From: Anaerolineae bacterium | GTDB taxonomy: Bacteria > Chloroflexota > Anaerolineae > J102 | Assembly (NCBI GenBank): GCA_026992375.1 | Contig: JALXAF010000283.1 | Span: forward strand, 1 to 5,565 | DNA length: 5,565 bases | Direction of reading: 5' to 3' | In this document: piece by piece, positions 1-5,565 of the stretch | Position numbering within the stretch: the first letter of the stretch is position 1 | How the letters are laid out: every line of letters starts with the position of its first letter | Notes under the pieces: model-generated | Seen by the model: the letters and a program-made list of their open reading frames with translations, nothing else | What the model was told of the DNA's origin: nothing | Database searches by the model: none | Position numbers and translations under genes: made by a program

Positions 1-525
1 GCCGATGGCCGCATCGCCGTAATGCTTGTAGATTTTGACGGCCAGGCCAGTGCTCACGCCGTGACTTTGCAGGAAGATCATCACCTCCTTGATCTGGCGT
101 TGCTCCTCCCACGCCGCCTTGATCATCTCCACCCGCTTCTTGCCCACTCCCAACACCTCCTTCAGCCGATCCGGCTCCTCGTCGATGATGCGCAGTGCAT
201 CCGCGCCAAAATGCCGCACGATGCGCTTGGCCGTCACCGGGCCCACGCCCTTGATCAGCCCCGAGCCCAGATACTTTTCGATGCCCGCGGCCGTGGCCGG
301 CAGCACTGTGCGATACTCCTGCACCTTGAACTGCCGCCCGAACTTTGGGTGATTGGCCCACTCGCCCCGCATCTCCACCGACGCGCCCACATGCACCCCG
401 GCCATATTGCCCACCACCGTCACCAGCCCGCGCCGCGTCGCCACCTTGGCCACGGTGTAGCCATTTTCGGGATTATGAAAGGTGAGACGCTCGATGACGC
501 CTTGCAGTGTGGCGGGTTCGGACAT
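1..525 (-). CDS. recD2: RecD2-type (RecD/TraA family) DNA helicase, N-terminal fragment
   Basis: Partial gene: 175 codons are visible and the reading frame leaves the window open at the left edge, so the ATPase motifs are not seen. The product starts MSEPATLQGVIERLTFHNPE, the typical opening of RecD2, where an OB-like N-terminal domain (about residues 5-75) reads GVIERLTFHNPENGYTVAKV and then VVGN...GASVEMRGEW. Residues 80-88 (AGIEKYLGS) lead into helix-hairpin-helix units at about 89-107 (LIKGVGPVTAKRIVRHFG) and 121-135 (LKEVLGVGKKRVEMI), with a third starting near 155. In the family, RecD2 is a 5'-3' superfamily 1 helicase working outside RecBCD, with roles in DNA repair and replication. 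It acts in the cytoplasm. The ATG directly follows the TAA of the upstream membrane-protein gene, so the two are probably co-transcribed and perhaps translationally coupled; no good Shine-Dalgarno is visible. The family call is firm; helicase activity of this copy cannot be judged from the fragment. Confidence 0.9.
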   Translation of the reverse strand, partial: MSEPATLQGVIERLTFHNPENGYTVAKVATRRGLVTVVGNMAGVHVGASVEMRGEWANHPKFGRQFKVQEYRTVLPATAAGIEKYLGSGLIKGVGPVTAKRIVRHFGADALRIIDEEPDRLKEVLGVGKKRVEMIKAAWEEQRQIKEVMIFLQSHGVSTGLAVKIYKHYGDAAIG

Positions 526-1986
526 TTACTCAGCGTCAGAGTCGGCCGAAACCAGCGTGGGGCCAGAATCAGGTTTGGGTTGCAGCAGATAGGCTTTCTT
601 GCCCATTTGAGAGGTTTGCGCCAGGAGATCTGTCATAAAGGCGTCATCCCCCAGCGGTGCATGCACGACCATTACATCTTCTCTGAGATGTTCTACAAAC
701 TGCATGTAACGCAAGGGCGTGATGTAGCCCCAATCGCCAAATATGATACTGTCCGGCTCAGCCTCGGCCAGGCTTGTAGCGGCCCATTCTCGCGGGGTAA
801 GGTCAGATGTGTGCATTTCGGGCCAGTAGACGGGGTTTTGCCCGAAGGCCAAAATTTCCATCAAAAGCAAGAATAGGACCAAGAGGATAGAAAAAACACG
901 CTTCTTGTTCGTAAGGATATCCGATAATGTTTTGACTCCAAATATAATCCACACACTCACAATAACCAATGCTACGCTGAAAAAACCGGTTTCTTCATGG
1001 AAAACGATGTTGTAACGCCCTGAAAACAAAGCCACCACGAGGAATGATGGCAAAGTCATTGTCAACATGAAACGCTGCCTGTGATAGAGTTGCCATACAC
1101 CAATCATAGTCAAAACAATGCCCAGCAGACCAAAGTTGGTAAAAATCCATTTGCTTACCAGGTGAATGACTGGAATCCAGTCGTGTATTTGTAATCGCCA
1201 AAGTGCGCTGGAGGAATTCGTGTATCCGCCCCCGGTAATGTATCCTCTAAATCCTGCCAGCCAGAACGGAGAAATGTATCCCCGCACGATGGCGTCTGGA
1301 TATCCGAAGGTCTTTCCCGGAAACACAGCCATCCATTTGCGGGCATTGTAGATAGTCAGGCTATACAGGCTGAATGGAGCCAAAAACAAAAAGAAGGCTA
1401 TCAGGGTGCGCTGGAGAGATATTTCCTCTCTGCGTCGCCAGAGTGCGACAAAAGGCCAGGGCAGCGTCGCGGCAAGGATGAGGTGATGACTCAAAGCCAA
1501 TCCGGAGAGGAACGCCAGGAGCAAAAGGCCCCCTTTACCATGGTAAAGCCGACATCCCGCCAACCAAATCAGCATAAGAAGTAAAACCGCCAATGTATAA
1601 ACTTCGGCAATGATTGCCTGGCGCCAAAGCATGGGCGTCAATGCCAGTATCCCTCCGCCAAGAATGGCAAAAAGGGGCGTCAGACTGCATTCCCTGAGCA
1701 GCAGCATGGCAACCCCGGCCGCTGCCGTGGCAAAGATGGCAGAAAGTAGTGTAACGCGCCAGGCAATAGTCCCTACCGGCAGAAGGAAGACTTCGGCTTT
1801 GCCCAGGATCTGGTAGAGTGGGTAACCGCTGGGATGTAACACGCCACCTGCCGGAATGAGCGCCTGAAATTCGCCGCTGTCTCCTGGAAGGATATCTGGC
1901 AGTAATGTAATCAGATAAATCGAAAAGATGATTGTCAATGTCGCAATGGCCGCGAGTTTGTGACGGTGTCTGGAGAGAAATGGCAT
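526..1986 (-). CDS. DUF2723 / TMEM260-like polytopic membrane protein, putative protein O-mannosyltransferase-type glycosyltransferase
   Basis: 486 residues, mostly hydrophobic, with about ten to twelve predicted membrane segments (roughly 11-30, 75-97, 103-120, 128-145, 152-182, 193-212, 270-298, 308-321, 333-350, 364-381). The DUF2723 signature is in the first extracytoplasmic loop: PGDSGEFQA at 34-42 and GVLHPSGYPLYQILG at 48-62. Further family-like motifs are AIIAEVYTL at 124-132 and GLALSHH at 162-168. The acidic residues D36 and E39 sit where GT-C enzymes usually keep their catalytic acid (inference). The tail (about 382-486) is soluble and has a pattern common in the family: an EWA helix, then DSIIFGDWGYITPLRYMQ and REDVMVV. 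Human TMEM260 is a protein O-mannosyltransferase; donor and acceptor here are unknown. An in-frame TGA at 2013-2011 excludes an earlier start, and no Shine-Dalgarno precedes the ATG. Hand-counted GC in 60-base lines ranges from 37% (901-960) and 43% (1081-1140) to 65% (1681-1740), against 57-70% in sampled recD2 lines. Undecaprenyl-linked sugar transfer to glycans or lipids is an alternative role. Confidence 0.85.
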   Translation of the reverse strand: MPFLSRHRHKLAAIATLTIIFSIYLITLLPDILPGDSGEFQALIPAGGVLHPSGYPLYQILGKAEVFLLPVGTIAWRVTLLSAIFATAAAGVAMLLLRECSLTPLFAILGGGILALTPMLWRQAIIAEVYTLAVLLLMLIWLAGCRLYHGKGGLLLLAFLSGLALSHHLILAATLPWPFVALWRRREEISLQRTLIAFFLFLAPFSLYSLTIYNARKWMAVFPGKTFGYPDAIVRGYISPFWLAGFRGYITGGGYTNSSSALWRLQIHDWIPVIHLVSKWIFTNFGLLGIVLTMIGVWQLYHRQRFMLTMTLPSFLVVALFSGRYNIVFHEETGFFSVALVIVSVWIIFGVKTLSDILTNKKRVFSILLVLFLLLMEILAFGQNPVYWPEMHTSDLTPREWAATSLAEAEPDSIIFGDWGYITPLRYMQFVEHLREDVMVVHAPLGDDAFMTDLLAQTSQMGKKAYLLQPKPDSGPTLVSADSDAE

Positions 1987-2069
1987 GGGAAGAGAATTGT
2001 TTTTGCTGGTTCAAGATGATACGTTTGGCAAAAAGCGAGTGCATTCATCTTGGATGTGGATAAAAATTT

Positions 2070-2164
2070 GATTCGCTGCGGATGACGTTGATCGTGCGGA
2101 TTCTCGCGGATTTTTTGATTTCATCCGCGCTCATCCGCCTGATCCGCGTTATCAGCGGCGAATC
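2070..2164. repeat. Imperfect palindrome of GCGGAT units, probable dispersed intergenic repeat
   Basis: The left arm 2070-2111 and right arm 2123-2164 are reverse complements at 32 of 42 positions, around an 11-base loop (2112-2122). Four of the ten mismatches become G-U pairs in a plus-strand RNA, giving 36 of 42 pairable positions. The outer ends are GATTCGC on the left and GCGAATC on the right. GCGGAT occurs three times on the left (2078, 2096, 2106) and its complement ATCCGC three times on the right (2123, 2133, 2142). I recall very similar strings (ATCCGCG iterations ending in GCGGCGAATCC) scattered between genes in environmental bacterial genomes, which would make this a REP- or MITE-like element, but copy number cannot be seen in one window. 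It lies in the predicted 5' leader of the minus-strand unit and could affect transcript stability or act as an attenuator. Confidence 0.75.
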
Positions 2165-2190
2165 CCGCCTTTTTTCAGAGAACTCGCCTC

Positions 2191-2196
2191 ATTATA
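2191..2196 (-). promoter_or_regulatory. Candidate -10 element for the DUF2723-recD2 unit
   Basis: The minus strand reads TATAAT, a perfect sigma-70 -10 hexamer, about 205 bp upstream of the DUF2723 start. No convincing -35 lies 16-18 bp upstream; the nearest likeness is CCGACA (2216-2211) at only 14 bp. If used, transcription would start near 2184 and the leader would contain the whole GCGGAT palindrome. A second weak pair, TCGAAA (2259-2254) and TATATT (2236-2231) with a 17-bp spacer, is an alternative. Confidence 0.35.
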
Positions 2197-2291
2197 CCGC
2201 AGTAGCCGTCTGTCGGGATCATACGGAAACAATATAACCCGAACATCACTTCTTTTCGATTATTGCACGGTCTGTTGAAATTGACGAGGTA

Positions 2292-2300
2292 TGGTATTCT
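2292..2300 (+). promoter_or_regulatory. Candidate extended -10 promoter for the pyrophosphorylase fusion gene
   Basis: TGGTATTCT fits an extended -10 (TGn followed by TATTCT, four of six consensus bases). No good -35 is found at 16-18 bp; TTGAAA at 2275-2280 and TTGACG at 2281-2286 are too close. Predicted transcription start is near 2307, leaving a leader of about 45 bases without a Shine-Dalgarno. The 11-base string TATGGTATTCT parallels TATGCTAAACT in the promoter before the ABC transporter gene, which gives some support. Confidence 0.4.
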
Positions 2301-2350
2301 TAAAGTAGCTCGCGTAATTTGCAGTTGTCATTACTCATCAAAAAGCCGTT

Positions 2351-4864
2351 ATGAAAGCTATTGTCATGGCGGGCGGCCAGGGGTCTCGATTGCGCCCCCT
2401 GACTCTCTCTCGCCCCAAGCCCCTCATCCCCCTGGTCGATAAGCCGGTGGTGACTCACATCATCCAGTGGCTGCGGCGATTCGGCGTCACCGACATTGTG
2501 TTGACCTTGCAGCACCAGGCCGATTTGTTTCAGGGACATCTGGGCGAAGGCGCGGGGTTGGGCGTAAAACTGCGGTACGCGGTCGAAGAATCGCCCATGG
2601 GCACCGCGGGCGGGGTGCTGAACACCATCAAGGCGGGCCTGGTGGAGCCGGACGAAACCGTGCTGGTGCTGAGCGGCGATGCAGTGACCGACATGGACTT
2701 GCGCCAGCTCATCGAGTTTCATTATGAAAAAAGGGCGCAGGTGACGGTGGGGCTGCATCGCACCTCCAATCCGCTGGAATATGGCATGGTCATCACCGAG
2801 CCTGATGGCCGCATCGTGCAGTTTGTCGAAAAGCCCGGTTGGGCCGAGGTGGTTTCCGATCTGGTCAACACCGGCATTTATGTCATCGACGCCCGCATTC
2901 TGGCGAAAGTCCCCGCGAACGAGCTCTTCGATTTCAGCAATGATCTTTTCCCCATATTATTGAAGGAAAACCGCCCGCTGTATGGGCTGCCCCTTTCGGG
3001 CTACTGGTGCGACGTGGGCGCGCCGCCAGCCTACATGCAGGCCACGTGCGACATGCTGGAAAATCGGGTGCGGCATGGCCCCTTTGGCGAGCTGCTGGCT
3101 CCGGGCGTTTGGGCGGGACGCAATGTGGATATCGACCCCGCGGCCCAGGTCATCGGGCCGGTGTTTTTGGGCGATAACGTGCGCATCAAGGCCGGAGCCG
3201 TCATCCAGGGGCCCACGGTCATCCGGGATGACACCGTGGTGCACGAGCGGGCCTCTATCTCGCGCAGCATTTTGTGGCGCGGCTGCTATGTGGGCGAAGG
3301 CGTCGAGATCAACGGCGCCATCATCAGCAAGCAATGCGTGCTGCGACGCAACGCACACGTGCATCAGAGCGTGGTCATCGGCGATAAAACCATCGTGGGC
3401 GAGGGTGCGGTCATTCATCCCAATGTCAAGATATGGCCCAACAAAGAAGTTGAGCCGGGCGCAGAGGTGCGGGAGAGCATCATCTGGGGCGGGCAGGGAC
3501 GGCGGGCGCTGTTCGGGCGTTTCGGCGTTACGGGCGTGGTGAATGTGGACCTGACGCCCGAGTTTGCAGCGAAGCTGGGGGTGGCCTTTGGCGCCAGCTT
3601 CCCCAAAGGCGGCGTTGTCACCATCAACCGGGATAGGCACCCCGGCTCGCGGATGCTAAAACGGGCTGTCATCTCGGGGCTGCCCGCCGCGGGCGTGCAG
3701 GTGCTGGATCTGCGCACCCAGCCCATCCCCGTGGCCCGCTACTTCACCCGCACCACCGACGCCAACGCGGGCGTGCATGTGCGCATCTCGCCCCACGATG
3801 GGCAGGTGGTTGATATCCGATTCATCAACCATCGCGGACTCAACCTGGGTCGGGCCAAAGAGCGGGAGGTGGAGCGGCTCTTCTTCCGGGAGGATTTCCG
3901 CCGGGTGCAGGTGGATGAAATCGGGTCCATCGAATATGCTGTGGATGTAAAAAAACGCTATTCCCGGGCGTTTTTGGATGCGCTGATGCGCGAGCATATC
4001 CAGCAGCGGCGCTTCGCCATCGCCGTGGATTACGCGCACGGCGCCACCGTGGATGTGCTGGACCCCCTGCTGGAGCACCTGTTGGTGGATGTGGTGGGCC
4101 TGAACGCTCGTCCCGAAGCCCAACTGCTGGCCAGCTCTCCCAGCGAATGGGAGGAAAGCCTGACTATGTTGGGGAAATTGACCTCCACCATGGAACGAGA
4201 CATGGGCGCCAAGCTCGACGTCGGCGGCGAAAAGCTTTATCTGGTGGATGAAACCGGGACGCGCATCGAAGACATCGTCGCGGGCGCGGTCATAGCCGAA
4301 TTGCTGTGGCGAAAACAGCCTGGCGGCGTCATCGCCCTGCAAGTGGATTGCCCCACCATCTTCGAGGAGATGGCCGCCGCCCACCACGGCCGGGTCATCC
4401 GCACCAAAGTCGCGATTCAATCCCTCATGGCTGTGGCCGAAGAGGAGGGCGTTTTGGCTGCGTTGGATTGCAGCGGAGGCTTCATCCTGCCCCAACTACA
4501 TCCTGCGCCCGACGCCATGTTTGCGCTGGCGAAATTATTGGAACTGCTGGCCCTGGAGAAAACGACCCTGCATCAGATCGCAACGGGCCTACCCGAATTT
4601 CACTGGATGCGCGCCACACTGCCTTGTCCATGGGACGCCAAGGGGCGGGTGATGCGAGAGGTGAACGAAGGCGTCGGGCCATACATCATCGACGCCATCG
4701 ACGGCGTGCGTTTTTCGGCCGGAGACGGGCGCTGGGCCTTGATCCGCCCCGACGCGGATCGTCCCCTCCTGCACGTGGTGGTCCAGGCTAATTCCGATGC
4801 CGATGCCGCAGCGTTGCTGCAGCAACAGGTGGCCTGGGTGAAGCAAATCGTGGCGCTGGATTAA
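2351..4864 (+). CDS. Mannose-1-phosphate guanylyltransferase-type nucleotidyltransferase fused to a degenerate phosphomannomutase-like domain
   Basis: 837 residues in three parts. Residues 1-235 form a nucleotidyltransferase: GGQGSRLRPLT at 8-18, RPKPLIPL at 21-28, GTAGGVL at 84-90, SGDAVTD at 108-114 (D110 a likely metal ligand), FVEKP at 158-162, NTGIYV at 173-178 and WCDVG at 219-223 (D221 the second metal ligand). All key positions are present, so this half should be active; the expected reaction is mannose-1-phosphate plus GTP to GDP-mannose and pyrophosphate in the cytoplasm. Residues about 250-385 carry hexapeptide repeats of a left-handed beta-helix. Residues about 385-835 match the phosphoglucomutase/phosphomannomutase fold, but its four active-site loops are altered: ISPHD (479-483) for the TASHNP loop, DVGGEK (623-628) for DGDGDR, DCSGG (706-710) for GEMSGH, and RPDADRP (799-805) for RPSGTEP. 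Mutase activity is doubtful. The start is set by the canonical MKAIVMAGGQ N-terminus; no Shine-Dalgarno is visible. The length fits homologues I recall (about 840). Another sugar-1-phosphate or NTP is possible. Confidence 0.9.
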   Translation: MKAIVMAGGQGSRLRPLTLSRPKPLIPLVDKPVVTHIIQWLRRFGVTDIVLTLQHQADLFQGHLGEGAGLGVKLRYAVEESPMGTAGGVLNTIKAGLVEPDETVLVLSGDAVTDMDLRQLIEFHYEKRAQVTVGLHRTSNPLEYGMVITEPDGRIVQFVEKPGWAEVVSDLVNTGIYVIDARILAKVPANELFDFSNDLFPILLKENRPLYGLPLSGYWCDVGAPPAYMQATCDMLENRVRHGPFGELLAPGVWAGRNVDIDPAAQVIGPVFLGDNVRIKAGAVIQGPTVIRDDTVVHERASISRSILWRGCYVGEGVEINGAIISKQCVLRRNAHVHQSVVIGDKTIVGEGAVIHPNVKIWPNKEVEPGAEVRESIIWGGQGRRALFGRFGVTGVVNVDLTPEFAAKLGVAFGASFPKGGVVTINRDRHPGSRMLKRAVISGLPAAGVQVLDLRTQPIPVARYFTRTTDANAGVHVRISPHDGQVVDIRFINHRGLNLGRAKEREVERLFFREDFRRVQVDEIGSIEYAVDVKKRYSRAFLDALMREHIQQRRFAIAVDYAHGATVDVLDPLLEHLLVDVVGLNARPEAQLLASSPSEWEESLTMLGKLTSTMERDMGAKLDVGGEKLYLVDETGTRIEDIVAGAVIAELLWRKQPGGVIALQVDCPTIFEEMAAAHHGRVIRTKVAIQSLMAVAEEEGVLAALDCSGGFILPQLHPAPDAMFALAKLLELLALEKTTLHQIATGLPEFHWMRATLPCPWDAKGRVMREVNEGVGPYIIDAIDGVRFSAGDGRWALIRPDADRPLLHVVVQANSDADAAALLQQQVAWVKQIVALD

Positions 4865-4911
4865 GACTTTCATCCGAAATTGTACGCCTCTTTACCCCCC
4901 TATCGTTTCGT

Positions 4912-4941
4912 TTGACAGTTTTTTTCTTCTTATGCTAAACT
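4912..4941 (+). promoter_or_regulatory. Sigma-70-like promoter for the ABC transporter gene
   Basis: A perfect -35 TTGACA (4912-4917) is followed after 18 bp by TAAACT (4936-4941), a four-of-six -10 with an upstream TG (4933-4934) making it an extended -10. The predicted start of transcription is near 4948, leaving about 85 bases of leader. This is the best promoter in the window. The preceding 47 bases after the pyrophosphorylase stop show no clear stem-and-T-run terminator, so some readthrough from that gene is possible. Confidence 0.7.
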
Positions 4942-4949
4942 CATAATCT

Positions 4950-4966
4950 GACAATCAAGTATTGTC
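4950..4966. promoter_or_regulatory. Inverted repeat at the predicted transcription start, candidate operator
   Basis: GACAAT (4950-4955) and ATTGTC (4961-4966) are perfect reverse complements separated by five bases (CAAGT). The dyad centre is at 4958, just downstream of the predicted start, where a dimeric repressor would block transcription. Centre-to-centre spacing of the half-sites is 11 bp, about one helical turn. No regulator gene is in the window, so the protein is unknown. A chance palindrome of this size is possible in AT-rich leader DNA. Confidence 0.4.
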
Positions 4967-5021
4967 TGTCGCTCATTTATATGTTCTTTTTGGCTTGGTT
5001 TCTTGAGCCGTAAGATGATTT

Positions 5022-5027
5022 AAGGAG
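5022..5027 (+). promoter_or_regulatory. Shine-Dalgarno AAGGAG for the ABC ATPase
   Basis: AAGGAG ends five bases before the ATG at 5033, which fixes that start. It is the only strong Shine-Dalgarno in the window; the other three genes start without one, which suggests higher translation of the transporter gene. Confidence 0.8.
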
Positions 5028-5032
5028 AGTCA

Positions 5033-5565
5033 ATGGCTGCTCTACTGGAAGTCAAAGGACTAAAAACACAGTTTTTTACGCAGGATGGCGTCGTACATGC
5101 AGTAAACGGCATATCCTACAAGCTGAATGAGGGTGAAACCCTGGCAATTGTGGGAGAAAGCGGCAGCGGGAAAAGCGTCGGAGTCATGTCACTCATCCGT
5201 CTTATCCCCCAGCCACCAGGAAAAATCGTCGCTGGCGAAGTATGGTTTGATGGTCGGGATTTGTTACAGATGACGGATGACGAAGTCCGACAAGTGCGCG
5301 GCAATCGCATCGCCATGATCTTCCAGGATCCCATGACCTCGCTGAATCCGGTGTTGACCATCGGGCAGCAGATCATGGAGGCGTTGCAATTGCATCTTGG
5401 CATGGATAAGCACCAGGCCCGGAAGCGCGCTATCGAGCTGCTGGAGATGGTCGGCATTCCAGGAGCAGCCAGTCGGCTGGACTCCTATCCGCACCAATAC
5501 TCCGGTGGCATGAGACAGCGCGTGATGATCGCCATGGGGCTTTCCTGCAACCCGCAACTCCTCAT
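5033..5565 (+). CDS. dppD: DppD/OppD-type ABC transporter ATP-binding protein (peptide/nickel family), 5' part
   Basis: The first 177 codons of an ATPase whose family is usually about 320-340 residues; the frame is open at the right edge. The N-terminus LLEVKGLKTQFFTQDGVVHAV and the phrase NGISYKLNEGETLAIVG are typical of the DppD/OppD group. Walker A is GESGSGKS at 41-48, the Q-loop is FQDP at 97-100 in the group-typical context FQDPMTSLNPVLTIGQQI, and the ABC signature is YSGGMRQR at 156-163. The window ends at NPQLLI, where Walker B would begin. The protein would sit on the inner face of the membrane and drive uptake of oligopeptides, dipeptides or another solute such as nickel or a sugar oligomer; the substrate cannot be told from this subunit. 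The second ATPase, permeases and binding protein are expected downstream. It appears to begin its own operon, given the promoter and Shine-Dalgarno ahead of it. The symbol reflects the family, not a proven dipeptide substrate. Confidence 0.92.
   Translation, partial: MAALLEVKGLKTQFFTQDGVVHAVNGISYKLNEGETLAIVGESGSGKSVGVMSLIRLIPQPPGKIVAGEVWFDGRDLLQMTDDEVRQVRGNRIAMIFQDPMTSLNPVLTIGQQIMEALQLHLGMDKHQARKRAIELLEMVGIPGAASRLDSYPHQYSGGMRQRVMIAMGLSCNPQLL

Larger units (their letters stand above)
1987..2350. other. Divergent intergenic region between the DUF2723 and pyrophosphorylase genes
   Basis: 364 bp separate the two divergent start codons. No reading frame here resembles a protein, and no tRNA or known RNA is recognisable. 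The part next to the minus-strand gene is taken up by the GCGGAT palindrome. A short pyrimidine-rich stretch with six T (2170-2175) follows the palindrome. The rest, from about 2181, is lower in GC and holds candidate promoter elements facing each way. The space is long enough for independent control of both transcription units. Confidence 0.8.

Noticed and set aside
22..876. 284-codon plus-strand open frame
   Set aside because: It runs antisense across the recD2 fragment and the end of the DUF2723 gene, crosses their junction, is rich in His, Arg and Leu, and resembles no family. Both minus-strand genes have clear family motifs.
1535..2044. 169-codon minus-strand frame overlapping the DUF2723 start
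   Set aside because: It is another frame of the same strand over the DUF2723 signature region; its translation has no recognisable domain.
2078..2147. GCGGAT iterations as a CRISPR-like array
   Set aside because: Units are six bases, irregularly spaced (10-18 bases) and inverted in the second half; there are no repeats or spacers of CRISPR size.
2957..4495. Long minus-strand open frames of 227 and 279 codons (2957-3640 and 3656-4495)
   Set aside because: They are antisense to a convincing 837-residue gene in GC-rich DNA, where stop codons are rare, and their translations are low-complexity His/Gly/Ala-rich without motifs.
4918..4930. T-run after the pyrophosphorylase gene as a rho-independent terminator
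   Set aside because: No GC-rich stem precedes it, and the run lies in the spacer of a good -35/-10 promoter.
4992..5009. Small hairpin GGCTTGG / TTGAGCC in the transporter leader
   Set aside because: Only four Watson-Crick pairs plus three G-U pairs around a four-base loop; too weak to call a riboswitch or attenuator.

Overview
The window carries four protein genes, two of them cut off by the window edges, in two divergently transcribed blocks. The organism is bacterial. The best guess is a member of the Chloroflexota, Anaerolineae-like. The guess rests on three things: a sugar-nucleotide pyrophosphorylase fused to a phosphohexomutase-like domain (an architecture I associate with Chloroflexota and Cyanobacteria), a DUF2723 membrane protein, and a GCGGAT-rich palindromic intergenic repeat of a kind I recall from environmental genomes. 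This is inference from memory, not from a search.

Left block, minus strand (1-1986). A 486-residue polytopic membrane protein of the DUF2723 (TMEM260-like, putative protein O-mannosyltransferase) family comes first. Its TAA stop directly abuts the ATG of the next gene (TAAATG), which encodes the N-terminal 175 residues of a RecD2-type DNA helicase that runs off the left edge.

Divergent intergenic region (1987-2350, 364 bp). It holds an imperfect 42-bp-arm palindrome (2070-2164) built from GCGGAT units, a perfect TATAAT on the minus strand (2196-2191) and an extended -10 on the plus strand (2292-2300). No gene or RNA was recognised in it.

Centre, plus strand (2351-4864). An 837-residue protein has an N-terminal nucleotidyltransferase domain (mannose-1-phosphate guanylyltransferase type), a left-handed beta-helix linker, and a C-terminal phosphomannomutase-like domain whose catalytic loops are all substituted.

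Right block, plus strand (4865-5565). A 168-bp gap contains a good promoter (TTGACA, 18 bp, TGCTAAACT), a perfect 6+6 inverted repeat at the predicted transcription start, and a strong Shine-Dalgarno. It leads into the first 177 codons of a DppD/OppD-type ABC transporter ATPase, cut off just as Walker B begins.

The mannose-activating fusion enzyme and the DUF2723 protein could lie in one pathway: GDP-mannose, then a lipid-linked mannose donor, then glycosylation outside the membrane. That link is by adjacency only. RecD2 and the peptide transporter look unrelated to it. I see no mobile element, CRISPR array, tRNA or rRNA. The most unusual features are the degenerate mutase domain and the intergenic palindrome.
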